The notes below the pieces were generated by a model that had not been told where the DNA came from, did not search any database, and saw only the letters and a list, made by a program, of their open reading frames with translations. From positions 1-34,683 of the forward strand of contig CAJJNI010000003.1 in assembly GCA_905193085.1 (NCBI GenBank): 34,683 nucleotides of DNA. The letters are read 5' to 3'. The DNA comes from an uncultured Lachnospiraceae bacterium. Its GTDB lineage: Bacteria > Bacillota > Clostridia > Lachnospirales > Lachnospiraceae. The position numbers and the translations under genes were made by a program. Of the stretch, positions 17,995 to 27,000 are shown in pieces. Each line of letters begins with the position of its first letter. The stretch's first letter is position 1.

Positions 17995-18897
17995 ATGAAA
18001 AATGCAAATAAATATTTATGTATAGATATTGGTGGAACCGCAATAAAATATGGGATTTTTACAGATGAGACAGAATGTCTCATGAAAAATCAGATAACTA
18101 CGCCTCCGTACATGCAGGAATTTACTGCATGTATGGAGGATATTTGCAGTACGGCACAGAAAAAATATGATAAATTGTGTGGTGTGTCAGTAAGTGTTCC
18201 GGGAAGAGTGGATAAAGATGGAACTCTTAGGAGTAGTGGAAATCTCGTTTTTTTGAAAGACTATAATCTCACACAATTTATTCAGAAAATAACAGGACTT
18301 CCTACAAAGGTAGAAAATGATGGCATATGTGCGGCAATTGCAGAGCATAAAGACGGAGCCTTAAAGGGCTGTCACAATGCCATTGCAGTTATATTTGGAA
18401 CAGGCATTGCCGGTGGGATAATTATAAATGATAAAATATTTCGTGGCAGCAGTGGCAGCGCTGCAGAATTTAGCTTTATAGTAATGGGAGCAGGTTTTTT
18501 CAATGAAGAAACGTTGTGGGCGGCTGATAATGGTGATTACATGCTAAGGCAGCTTGTTGGTGAAGTCAAACATATACCGTCAGCTGGACTTGATGGAAGA
18601 AGAATTTTTGAGATGGCTGATTCGGGTGATGAAGAAGTAAAAATCGTAATTGATAATTATACAAAAATAATTGCAAGAAATCTGTTTAATCTGCAGGCAG
18701 TACTTGATGTTGAAAAAATAGCAGTAGGCGGTGGTATTGCTAATTCGGATTTTTTTGCAGGCAGTATACATAAGAATTTTGATGAATATTTCAGACTGAC
18801 TAAAGCACCGTTTAATAAACCACAGATTGTAAAATGCAGATTTACGGAAAATGCAAATATGGTTGGTGCGTTAGTTAATTTTTTGAAGGAGGAATAA
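17995..18897 (+). CDS. ROK-family sugar kinase
   Basis: 300 residues, the family's normal length. The ATP phosphate loop DIGGTAIKYGIF is at the N terminus, SVSVPGRVDKDG follows, then the substrate region VENDGICAAIAEH and the signature IFGTGIAGGIIINDKIFRG. It should phosphorylate glucose or a related hexose or amino sugar. The cysteine zinc motif CxCGxxGC found in many bacterial ROK glucokinases is missing: after SGSAAEFSF the chain reads IVMGAGFFNEETLWAADNGD. A non-glucose substrate or a zinc-free subtype is therefore possible. Start at 17995 gives the expected N terminus and lies 4 nt after the alarmone synthetase stop, suggesting translational coupling; no strong ribosome binding site of its own is seen. 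The next gene begins 2 nt after its stop. Confidence 0.9.
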   Translation: MKNANKYLCIDIGGTAIKYGIFTDETECLMKNQITTPPYMQEFTACMEDICSTAQKKYDKLCGVSVSVPGRVDKDGTLRSSGNLVFLKDYNLTQFIQKITGLPTKVENDGICAAIAEHKDGALKGCHNAIAVIFGTGIAGGIIINDKIFRGSSGSAAEFSFIVMGAGFFNEETLWAADNGDYMLRQLVGEVKHIPSAGLDGRRIFEMADSGDEEVKIVIDNYTKIIARNLFNLQAVLDVEKIAVGGGIANSDFFAGSIHKNFDEYFRLTKAPFNKPQIVKCRFTENANMVGALVNFLKEE

Positions 18898-18899
18898 TT

Positions 18900-21017
18900 A
18901 TGGCATGGTATGACAAAGCGGTATTTTACCACATTTATCCATTAGGATTATGCGGCTGTAAGAAGGAAAACAATGGAGAGTGCGAAAATCATTTTGATAA
19001 ACTAAATGAGTGGACAGGCAATATTAAGAAGCTTAATTGTACAGCTATTTATATTGGTCCTCTGTTTGAATCAGTCGGTCATGGCTATGAAACAACAGAT
19101 TATAAGCGTGTTGACTGTAGACTTGGAACAAATGATGATTTTAAAAAGTATGTTGATAACTGCCACAGACTGGGTTTAAAGGTTATAGTCGACGGTGTGT
19201 TTAACCATGTTGGAAGAGAATTTTTTGCATTTAAAGATTTAAAGGCAAATCGTGAAAATTCCAGATACAAGGACTGGTTCTGTAATGTTAATTTCTGGAA
19301 CAATAATGAATATAATGATGGTTTTTCTTATGATAACTGGGGCGGTTATAATCTGTTAGTCAAGCTTAACCAGAGAAACCCGGAAGTGAAAGACTATATT
19401 TATGATGTTATCGAGTTCTGGGTAAAAGAATTTGACATAGATGGAATAAGGCTTGATGCTGCTGATGTTCTTGATTATGATTTCATGAGAGGAATCAGAA
19501 GCAAGTGCGACAGCCTAAAAGAAGAGTTCTGGCTCATGGGAGAAGTTATTCATGGACAGTATTCTAACTGGGCAAACCCTCAGATGCTTCATTCCGTTAC
19601 AAATTATGAGCTTCACAAAGCTTTGTATTCAGGCCATAATGATTATAATTTTTTTGAAATAGCACATACTGTTCAGAGAAGTCTTCAGATAAATGGAGAT
19701 ATTAAGCTTTATTCATTTGTTGACAATCATGATGTGGCAAGAATTTACAGCAAACTTAATAATAAAGGGCATTTATTTACGGTACATCTGCTTTTGTACG
19801 GACTTCCGGGAATTCCTTCAATATATTATGGTTCAGAATTTTTGGTAGAAGGAAATAAGGAGCAGGGTTCTGACGCAAGTCTTCGTCCACAGCTTAACCT
19901 GGCTGATTTTAAAAATTATTATACTGAAAATAAAATTACAAAGCTTATAATGAGACTCGGCCAGTTAAAGAAGCACTATGATGAATTAAGCTATGGCAGA
20001 TATGAGCAGCTTTTGCTCACAAACAGACAATTTGCATTTGCAAGAGTATTTGACAGTTCAGCGGTGTTAGTTGTTGCTAACAACGATGATGCACCTGCAA
20101 ACTTAAGCGTGAGACTTCCAGTCAATAAAACAAAGGCAGTAGATTTATTAGAGCCTGTATTTGGAAAAAAACAGTTTAGTATAGAAAACAGACAGCTTAA
20201 CATAAGTCTTGATGCGTGTGACGGAACAGTGATTTTCGTGGCAGATGAACCTGAAAATATTGAATTTAGTGAAGATACGGACCTTTCAGCAGACAATATT
20301 AAAGGCAGCAGAGAGTGTTGTAATGAAGAAGATGGAGTCTGCCCGTCGTCAGGAACAGCCGATAGTTCAACAAATGACATATGCCAGTCAACAGGAACAG
20401 CCGCTGGTTCAACAAATGACACCTATGAGCCATCGGAGCGTCTGAAAAAACAGATGGCATTTGCTATTGAGTTAGATAAAGAAAAGCTTATCGGAAGACA
20501 GACATATATTGCCGATGCGAGCAGAAAAGAAAATGATGCTGAGCATGCATGGCATATTGCGCTTATGACAATGCTTCTGTCAGAGTATGCTAACGAGAAA
20601 TTTGATATTCTTCATACGATAGAAATGCTTATTATACATGATGTTGTTGAGATAGATGCAGGAGATACATTTGCATATGATTCTGCCGGAAATGAGACAA
20701 AAAGAGAAAGAGAAGTTGCTGCAGCAGACAGAATTTTTGCATTACTGCCAGATGAACAGGCGGCAAAATTCCGCACATTGTGGGACGAATTTGAAGAAGC
20801 TGCCACACCGGAAGCTAAATTTGCAAATGCTATGGATTCAGTACAGCCGGCAATGTTAAATGACGCAACAGGCGGTAAATCATGGAGAGAACATGGAGTT
20901 GCCGCAGAGAGTGTATTATCAAGACTTGAGAGAAAGGTTCGCCCAGGCTCAGAGGAATTATTTAAATTATTAAGCTCATATGTAGAAAGAAACAGGAAAG
21001 AAGGAAATCTCAAATGA
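18900..21017 (+). CDS. GH13 alpha-amylase-family enzyme fused to an HD phosphohydrolase
   Basis: 705 residues in two parts. Residues 1-~445 are a GH13 barrel with short C-terminal beta domain: VIVDGVFNHVG, GIRLDAADV (nucleophile D186), LMGEVIHG (acid/base E215) and FVDNHDV (D278). No signal peptide, so it acts on cytoplasmic alpha-glucans or maltodextrins. A low-complexity linker (~455-513) with a duplicated 14-residue unit follows. Residues ~515-700 are an HD domain of the YfbR/HDDC2 (HD_3) type: AEHAWHIALM (H549), IIHDVVEIDAGDT (H580, D581), KFANAMDSVQP. Relatives dephosphorylate nucleoside 5'-monophosphates. AAGGAGGA inside the end of the ROK gene serves as ribosome binding site, and the stop overlaps the next start by 4 bp. 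No stop or frameshift separates the halves, so this is a true fusion in this sequence. Confidence 0.9.
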   Translation: MAWYDKAVFYHIYPLGLCGCKKENNGECENHFDKLNEWTGNIKKLNCTAIYIGPLFESVGHGYETTDYKRVDCRLGTNDDFKKYVDNCHRLGLKVIVDGVFNHVGREFFAFKDLKANRENSRYKDWFCNVNFWNNNEYNDGFSYDNWGGYNLLVKLNQRNPEVKDYIYDVIEFWVKEFDIDGIRLDAADVLDYDFMRGIRSKCDSLKEEFWLMGEVIHGQYSNWANPQMLHSVTNYELHKALYSGHNDYNFFEIAHTVQRSLQINGDIKLYSFVDNHDVARIYSKLNNKGHLFTVHLLLYGLPGIPSIYYGSEFLVEGNKEQGSDASLRPQLNLADFKNYYTENKITKLIMRLGQLKKHYDELSYGRYEQLLLTNRQFAFARVFDSSAVLVVANNDDAPANLSVRLPVNKTKAVDLLEPVFGKKQFSIENRQLNISLDACDGTVIFVADEPENIEFSEDTDLSADNIKGSRECCNEEDGVCPSSGTADSSTNDICQSTGTAAGSTNDTYEPSERLKKQMAFAIELDKEKLIGRQTYIADASRKENDAEHAWHIALMTMLLSEYANEKFDILHTIEMLIIHDVVEIDAGDTFAYDSAGNETKREREVAAADRIFALLPDEQAAKFRTLWDEFEEAATPEAKFANAMDSVQPAMLNDATGGKSWREHGVAAESVLSRLERKVRPGSEELFKLLSSYVERNRKEGNLK
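20351..20421 (+). repeat. duplicated 42-bp unit in the GH13-HD linker
   Basis: A 29-bp segment (20351-20379) recurs at 20393-20421 with two mismatches and a 42-bp period. It encodes two copies of a Gly/Ser/Thr-rich 14-residue unit (GTADSSTNDICQST, GTAAGSTNDTYEPS). It lies exactly between the two catalytic domains. Confidence 0.85.
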
Positions 21018-21850
21018 TGATTCAGGATATTGGAAATCATATTTTCCATAATGAATTTGACAATAAGGAAGTAACAGAAGATGACATTGTTTTTGTGTTT
21101 TACGGAAATCAGATATTATGTAAACTTGGTGACAATAAGGAACTGATTCTCCCGACATTTAAACAGCTTAACAGAGAAAAAGAAGAAGTTGTGTTTGCAT
21201 TTCATATAGATGAAAAACCATATTTTCTGTTAAGAGACTGGGACGGTGTATTGCTTGATGGTTTTACATATCAGAGTGTTGAAATACTTCGTAATGTCAC
21301 ACCAAAACATGAAGCATTTGCCGGTTTTTGTGCATATCATTTATCATGCTGGTACAGGGATACGAAATTCTGCGGAAGATGTGGACATACACTTGTGCCT
21401 GACACAAAAGAAAGAATGATGTTTTGTCCTGAATGTAAAAACATGATATATCCGCGCATAAACCCTGTAATTATAGTCGGAGTTACATGGGGTGACAAAA
21501 TAATTATGACAAAATATAACGGAAGAAGTTATAAAGATTATGCACTTATAGCCGGGTTTACAGAGTTTGGAGAGACAATAGAGCAGACTGTTGAAAGAGA
21601 AGTTTTAGAAGAAGTAGGTCTGAAAGTAAAAAATATCCGTTTTTACAAAAGCCAGCCGTGGGGATTTTCAGGTTCACTGCTCATGGGATTTTTTGCAGAT
21701 GTAGACGGTGATAAACACATTTCATTAGAGGAAGAAGAGCTTTCATATGGCGGCTGGTTTAAGCGTGATGAAATAGACCTGCCGCCTGATGATGTGTCAC
21801 TGACAAGAGAGATGATACTTGCTTTTGCAAACGGAACCGAACCAAAATAA
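21014..21850 (+). CDS. nudC: NudC-type NAD(H) pyrophosphatase (Nudix hydrolase)
   Basis: 278 residues with the three-part NudC layout: an N-terminal domain, a four-cysteine zinc ribbon (C120, C123, C138, C141 in FCGRCG and FCPEC) and a Nudix domain. The Nudix box (181-203) is complete: GFTEFGETIE, then REVLEEVG. The NudC marker SQPW follows as SQPWGFSGSLLMGF, a variant of the SQPWPFP consensus. The enzyme splits NADH/NAD into nicotinamide mononucleotide and AMP, and in some bacteria removes NAD caps from RNA. The ATG overlaps the stop of the GH13-HD gene (ATGA). AAGG at 21001-21004 is a modest ribosome binding site. Confidence 0.92.
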   Translation: MMIQDIGNHIFHNEFDNKEVTEDDIVFVFYGNQILCKLGDNKELILPTFKQLNREKEEVVFAFHIDEKPYFLLRDWDGVLLDGFTYQSVEILRNVTPKHEAFAGFCAYHLSCWYRDTKFCGRCGHTLVPDTKERMMFCPECKNMIYPRINPVIIVGVTWGDKIIMTKYNGRSYKDYALIAGFTEFGETIEQTVEREVLEEVGLKVKNIRFYKSQPWGFSGSLLMGFFADVDGDKHISLEEEELSYGGWFKRDEIDLPPDDVSLTREMILAFANGTEPK

Positions 21851-21904
21851 AGATTTTTGAATATTCTTTTATAAAGTGTCAATAATACCTTTAGAGGTGA
21901 TGGC

Positions 21905-22810
21905 ATGAATAAAAAAGATGATTTATTGATTCGGGGAAACCGAAATAAAAGAAGACAGTCAAACAGAAGAAGAAATATTGCTGTGGCAACTGCACTTAGT
22001 GTTGTGTGTATTGCGGCGATGGCAGGGGTGTACCGCCTGGAAACGCAGAAAAATAATAAAGAAGAACTTCTTGTAAACTGGGAAGACAATGCAAGCTCTG
22101 ACAGTGCCGACAAGGTGAATGTTAATATAAGTGCTGAGAAGACAAAGGACCCGTTAGCTGATTTGGAGGTATCTATTTCGCAGAATGATGTGCAGAATGA
22201 TATATCAGACAGTGCAGATACTTCGCTTTTAGAGGCTGATGTTGCAGAAGCCGCAGAAAATGCCGGACAGTTGGGTCAGGACGCATCATCAGAAGCTCCG
22301 GTCGGTCAGGACGCAGTTGAAGTAAATGAAAAGCAGGAAAGTACACAGGCATCAGCAAGCAATTCAGTTGCAGTTTCTTTTAAGGAAGGAGATTCATTAA
22401 ACTGGCCTGTAGAGGGAAGTATACTTCTTGATTACAGTATGGATTCAACAACTTATTTTGCAACGCTCGATCAGTATAAATATAATCCTGCGCTTCTTAT
22501 ACAGTCTGATGTCGGAACAGATGTCTGTGCGGCAGCTTCTGGAATTGTAGAATCAATTACAGAGACTGATGAGACGGGAATTACCGTCACAATGGATATT
22601 GGTGGAGGTTATCAGCTTGTGTATGGACAGCTTTCCGGAGTAAACTATGGAACGGGAGCTTATATAGAAAAAGGCTCATTAGTTGGAACAGTTGCTTCAC
22701 CGACAAAATATTACACAGTTGAGGGAAGTAATCTTTACTTTGAAATGCTTCATGACGGTGTGCCTGCAGACCCTGTAGAATACCTGAATGAAGGAATTGT
22801 AAATGAGTAG
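21905..22810 (+). CDS. membrane-anchored degenerate M23 (LytM/SpoIIQ-like) protein
   Basis: 301 residues. A basic N terminus and one membrane segment (~25-42, IAVATALSVVCIAAMAG) are followed by a long acidic Asp/Ser/Glu-rich stretch (~50-155) and an M23-like domain (~160-298). The fold landmarks are present (VGTDVCAAASGIVESI, YGAYIEKGSLVG-like region, LYFEMLHDG), but the metal ligands are not. The HxH motif (normally HLHFE) reads NLYFE, YxHL reads YGQL, and the first His is missing. It is probably not an active peptidase; inactive LytM proteins commonly act as partners or activators of wall enzymes, and SpoIIQ is a known relative. AGAGG lies 7 nt before the ATG; the gene is 54 nt after nudC. 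A weak promoter (TTGAAT 21857-21862, AATAAT 21881-21886) may precede it. Confidence 0.8.
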   Translation: MNKKDDLLIRGNRNKRRQSNRRRNIAVATALSVVCIAAMAGVYRLETQKNNKEELLVNWEDNASSDSADKVNVNISAEKTKDPLADLEVSISQNDVQNDISDSADTSLLEADVAEAAENAGQLGQDASSEAPVGQDAVEVNEKQESTQASASNSVAVSFKEGDSLNWPVEGSILLDYSMDSTTYFATLDQYKYNPALLIQSDVGTDVCAAASGIVESITETDETGITVTMDIGGGYQLVYGQLSGVNYGTGAYIEKGSLVGTVASPTKYYTVEGSNLYFEMLHDGVPADPVEYLNEGIVNE

Positions 22811-22848
22811 ATGAAGCAGAAATGAATAATTGTAGAAAATAAATGATT

Positions 22849-22915
22849 GCAGATAAAACGAGCAAGGGGCATAGTCTTCGGAAGTAATATCCGTTGATGC
22901 TGCCCCGGCATCTGC
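22849..22915 (+). other. intergenic two-tier hairpin
   Basis: GCAGAT (22849-22854) pairs with ATCTGC (22910-22915) and GGGGCA (22866-22871) with TGCCCC (22901-22906), with CTTCGGAAG-like sequence in the loop. It lies in the 130-nt gap before the membrane protein gene. The 3' side has no run of T, so a simple terminator is doubtful; no known riboswitch was recognised. Confidence 0.45.
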
Positions 22916-22940
22916 TTAAATTAAAACACAGGAGAATGAT

Positions 22941-23600
22941 ATGGAGACAGATATTTCAAAAAAGTTAGTTGGGACTAACCAAAACACAGGTGGTTTACAT
23001 AAAGTGTTACTTTTGATAGTTACACTGTTTTATTTTGTGGCAACAGCGTTAATTATCCGCATATGGTGCGAACAGTATAAGGTTGTATTGTCAGAATCAG
23101 AAGAGATACGAAATTTTCTGTTGGGCTTTATATTAGTCTACAGCATCATTTCAAGTCTGGCATATTTTGTCAGTCTGATTTTTCTTGGTGTAAGCTTTTT
23201 TAAGACAGCAAAAGGAAAGCTTACATATAAGAAATATGGTATTTTTCTTAATGTATTTTTTGCAATGCAGATTGTTTCCGGTATTTTTCTTATATTAAAC
23301 GGAGCAAAGGCTTCTGCTATGCTTTTGCAGATTTTAACACCTGTACTTATGATAATTGCGGTGTCATGTGTATTTATATCCGGTAAAATAAAGAATCGTA
23401 TTATAATTTACTGCATGTCAGCGGCATATATAGTTGTTAATCTGATTAAAATTACACAAAATATTGCAAATAAAGGATACAGCACAAATATGCTCGGTAT
23501 GCCGGAATTTATAATATTATTTGCAAGAGTTCTGCTTGCGGGGCTGATTGTCAATCAGACAATTAGTGAGTATCAGAGTTTGAAAAGTGATATGAATTGA
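22941..23600 (+). CDS. small multi-pass membrane protein of unknown function
   Basis: 219 residues with about six predicted membrane segments (near 21-41, 60-88, 104-122, 127-147, 152-170 and 186-207) and short loops. I do not recognise the family and see no catalytic or transport motif. The N terminus is polar and cytoplasmic-looking, and the C-terminal tail (ISEYQSLKSDMN) is short. AGGAGA lies 5 nt before the ATG. It follows the degenerate M23 gene across a 130-nt gap that holds a hairpin, and precedes the ileS T-box, so it may be transcribed alone. Confidence 0.75.
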   Translation: METDISKKLVGTNQNTGGLHKVLLLIVTLFYFVATALIIRIWCEQYKVVLSESEEIRNFLLGFILVYSIISSLAYFVSLIFLGVSFFKTAKGKLTYKKYGIFLNVFFAMQIVSGIFLILNGAKASAMLLQILTPVLMIIAVSCVFISGKIKNRIIIYCMSAAYIVVNLIKITQNIANKGYSTNMLGMPEFIILFARVLLAGLIVNQTISEYQSLKSDMN

Positions 23601-23639
23601 AGATATGAATGGATATATGAATTGAAAACTTTATTTTAC

Positions 23640-23668
23640 TTGACTTTTTTTTGCGAGTTTTCTATAAT
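23640..23668 (+). promoter_or_regulatory. promoter of the ileS T-box transcript
   Basis: TTGACT (23640-23645), 17-nt spacer, TATAAT (23663-23668). Transcription should begin near 23675 and read through the T-box leader. Confidence 0.85.
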
Positions 23669-23674
23669 TGATTT

Positions 23675-23966
23675 ATCAGAGGTCACTTAAAGGCAGTGGT
23701 CCGCAGATTATTAAATGCAGAGACGAAGACAGTAGGGATTGCAGGAAAGTCAAAGCGAGCCGGAGATGGTGTAAGCCCGGTATTAGTAGAGCAGTTCTGA
23801 ATATCACTTCCAAGCAGCAGTCTGAAAGAGATATGATAAGTGTTTTTAGTAGGAACTGACGGATTTCCACCGTTACAGGGAAAGTATATAAGATGTATAC
23901 TTAATAGGTGGTATAGCAAGGGATTTTATCTCTTGTCCTATTTTGGACAGGGGATAGAATCCCTTG
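23675..23966 (+). promoter_or_regulatory. T-box leader controlling ileS
   Basis: A ~290-nt untranslated leader with T-box architecture. A stem I region has GAAGACAGTAG near its 5' base and a candidate Ile specifier ATC at 23803-23805. The T-box core AATAGGTGGTATAGCA is at 23903-23918. The TGGT bulge (23909-23912) matches the acceptor end of a tRNA whose discriminator is A, as in tRNA-Ile. AATAGG (23903-23908) pairs with CCTATT (23937-23942) to form the antiterminator, which excludes the terminator at 23917-23966. Uncharged tRNA-Ile should therefore raise ileS expression. The short frames through this region on both strands are not genes. It fills the 406-nt gap before ileS. Confidence 0.9.
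23917..23966 (+). terminator. T-box attenuator terminator
   Basis: CAAGGGATTTTATC pairs with GATAGAATCCCTTG, and below it CTTGTCC pairs with GGACAGG, around the loop TATTTT, giving a long, slightly imperfect stem followed by TTGTTTGT. It competes with the antiterminator formed by the T-box core. Confidence 0.8.
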
Positions 23967-24006
23967 TTGTTTGTAGAAAAATTTAAGAAAGGAAAGTTTA
24001 CAGACT

Positions 24007-27000
24007 ATGTACGAAAAAGTATCGACCAATCTCAATTTTGTGGAGAGAGAAAAGAAAATTGAAAAATTCTGGGCTGATAATTCTATTTTCCAGAAAAGTA
24101 TGGATTCAAGAAAAGAAGGAGAAACATATACATTCTATGACGGACCTCCTACAGCAAACGGAAAACCTCATATCGGACATGTTCTTACACGTGTTATTAA
24201 AGATATGATTCCAAGATACCGTACAATGAAAGGCTACATGGTACCAAGAAAGGCAGGCTGGGATACACATGGCCTTCCGGTTGAGCTTGAAGTTGAAAAA
24301 ATGCTCGGATTAGACGGAAAAGAGCAGATTGAAGAATACGGTCTTGAGCCATTTATCCGTCATTGTAAGGAAAGTGTATGGAAATATAAGGGAATGTGGG
24401 AAGATTTCTCATCAACAGTCGGTTTCTGGGCTGATATGGAGAACCCATATGTAACTTATGATAATAATTTTATTGAATCAGAGTGGTGGGCATTAAAACA
24501 GATTTGGGATAAGAAGCTTTTATACAAAGGCTTCAAGATTGTACCATATTGTCCAAGATGTGGTACTCCGCTTTCATCACACGAGGTAGCACAGGGCTAT
24601 AAAGATATCAAAGAGCGTTCAGCAATTGCAAGATTCAAGGTAAAAGATGAAGATGCATATATTCTTGCATGGACAACAACACCGTGGACACTTCCTTCAA
24701 ATGTGGCACTCTGTGTAAATCCTGATGAATCATATGTTAAAGTTAAGACTGCTGACGGATATACTTATTACATGGCAGAAGCTCTTACAGAGAAAGTTCT
24801 CGGTGGAGATAATCCTACAGCACCATTTGAAATAGTAGAAAGATATGTTGGTAAAGATTTAGAATATAAAGAATATGAGCCATTATTTGACTGTGCTGTT
24901 GATATTTGCAAAAAACAGAATAAGAAAGCTTTCTTCGTTACATGTGACAGTTATGTAACATTGACAGATGGTACAGGTGTCGTTCATATCGCTCCTGCAT
25001 TTGGTGAAGATGATGCTAATGTCGGAAGAAATTATGACCTTCCATTTGTACAGCTTGTAGATGGAAAAGGTGAAATGACAAAAGAAACACCGTGGGAAGG
25101 CGTGTTCTGTAAAGATGCAGATAAGCTTGTTCTTACTGCACTTGAAGAAGCAGGACTTTTATTCTCAGCACCTAAGTTTGAGCATAGTTATCCTCATTGC
25201 TGGAGATGTGATACACCACTTATCTACTATGCAAGAGAGTCATGGTTTATCAAGATGACAGCAGTAAAAGATGACTTAATCAGAAATAATAATACAATCA
25301 ACTGGATTCCTAAGAGTATCGGTGAAGGACGTTTTGGCGACTGGCTTAAGAATGTACAGGACTGGGGTATTTCAAGAAACCGTTACTGGGGTACTCCTCT
25401 TAATGTATGGGAATGTAAATGTGGCTGCATGCATTCAATCGGCAGCATTGAAGAATTAAAACAGATGTCAGACAACTGTCCTGACGATATCGAATTACAC
25501 CGTCCATACATTGATGCAGTTACAATTAAGTGTCCTGAGTGTGGAGAGCAGATGCATCGTGTACCGGAAGTTATCGACTGCTGGTTCGATTCAGGTTCAA
25601 TGCCATTTGCACAGCATCATTATCCATTTGAAAATAAAGATTTATTTGAGCAGCAGTTCCCGGCAGACTTTATTTCAGAAGCCGTTGACCAGACAAGAGG
25701 CTGGTTCTATTCACTGCTTGCAATTTCAACGCTTATTTTCAACAAAGCTCCATATAAGAATGTAATTGTTCTTGGACATGTTCAGGATAAAGACGGACAG
25801 AAGATGAGTAAATCAAAAGGAAATGCGGTAGACCCGTTTGATGCACTTGATAAATTTGGTGCAGATGCAATCCGCTGGTATTTCTATGTAAACAGTGCAC
25901 CGTGGCTTCCTAACCGTTTCTACGAAGATGCAGTAGTAGAAGGCCAGAGAAAATTTATGGGAACACTCTGGAATACTTATGCATTTTTCGTTTTGTATGC
26001 TAATATAGATAATTTTGATGCAACTAAATATAAATTAGAGTATGATAAGCTTGGTGTTATGGACAAATGGCTTTTATCTAAGCTTAACACATTGATTAAG
26101 ACAGTTGATGATAATCTTGGAAATTACAGAATACCTGAAAGTGCAAGAGCATTGCAGGATTTTGTAGATGAGATGAGTAACTGGTATGTAAGAAGAAGCC
26201 GTGAGAGATTCTGGGCAAAAGACATGCCACAGGATAAAATCAATGCATATATGACATTATATACAGCACTTGTTACAGTATCAAAAGTTGCAGCTCCAAT
26301 GATTCCGTTTATGACAGAAGACATTTATCAGAATCTTGTAAGAAGCATTGATAAAGATGCACCGGAAAGTATCCATTTATGCGACTATCCTGTAGCTGAT
26401 GAGAGTGTAATTGATACTAAGCTTGAAGAGGATATGGAAGAAGTATTAAAGGCTGTTGTAATGGGTCGTGCATGTCGTAATTCAGCTAATATCAAGAACC
26501 GCCAGCCAATCGGAAAGATGTATCTTAAAGGTGACTTTAAATTTGATGAATCTTTCAAAGCTGTAATTGAAGATGAATTAAATGTAAAAGAAGTTATTAT
26601 TACAGATGATGTCAGAAACTTTACAACATATACATTTAAACCACAGATGCGTACAGTTGGCCCTAAATACGGCAAGCTCCTTAATGCAATTAAAGCTGCA
26701 CTGCTTGAGCTTGACGGAAATGCAGCAATGGACGAACTTAATGAAAATGGTGTACTCAAATTAGATGTAAATGGTGAAAATGTTGAGTTAGGAAAAGATG
26801 ATTTACTTATCGAGATGACACAGATGGAAGGTTATGTTTCAGAAAGTGATAACACAGCAACTGTAGTCATTGATACAAATCTTACAGAAGAACTCATAGA
26901 AGAAGGATTTATACGAGAAGTAATAAGTAAAATCCAGACAATGCGTAAAGAAGCAGACTTTGAAGTAATGGATAAAATCCGCGTTGCAGTATGGAACAAT

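Noticed and set aside
22849..22915. Cyclic di-GMP or other known riboswitch before the membrane protein
   Set aside because: The conserved core sequences of known riboswitch classes are not present; only generic pairing is seen.
23668..23919. Small proteins on either strand upstream of ileS
   Set aside because: They lie wholly within the T-box leader, whose pairing and conserved core explain the sequence.
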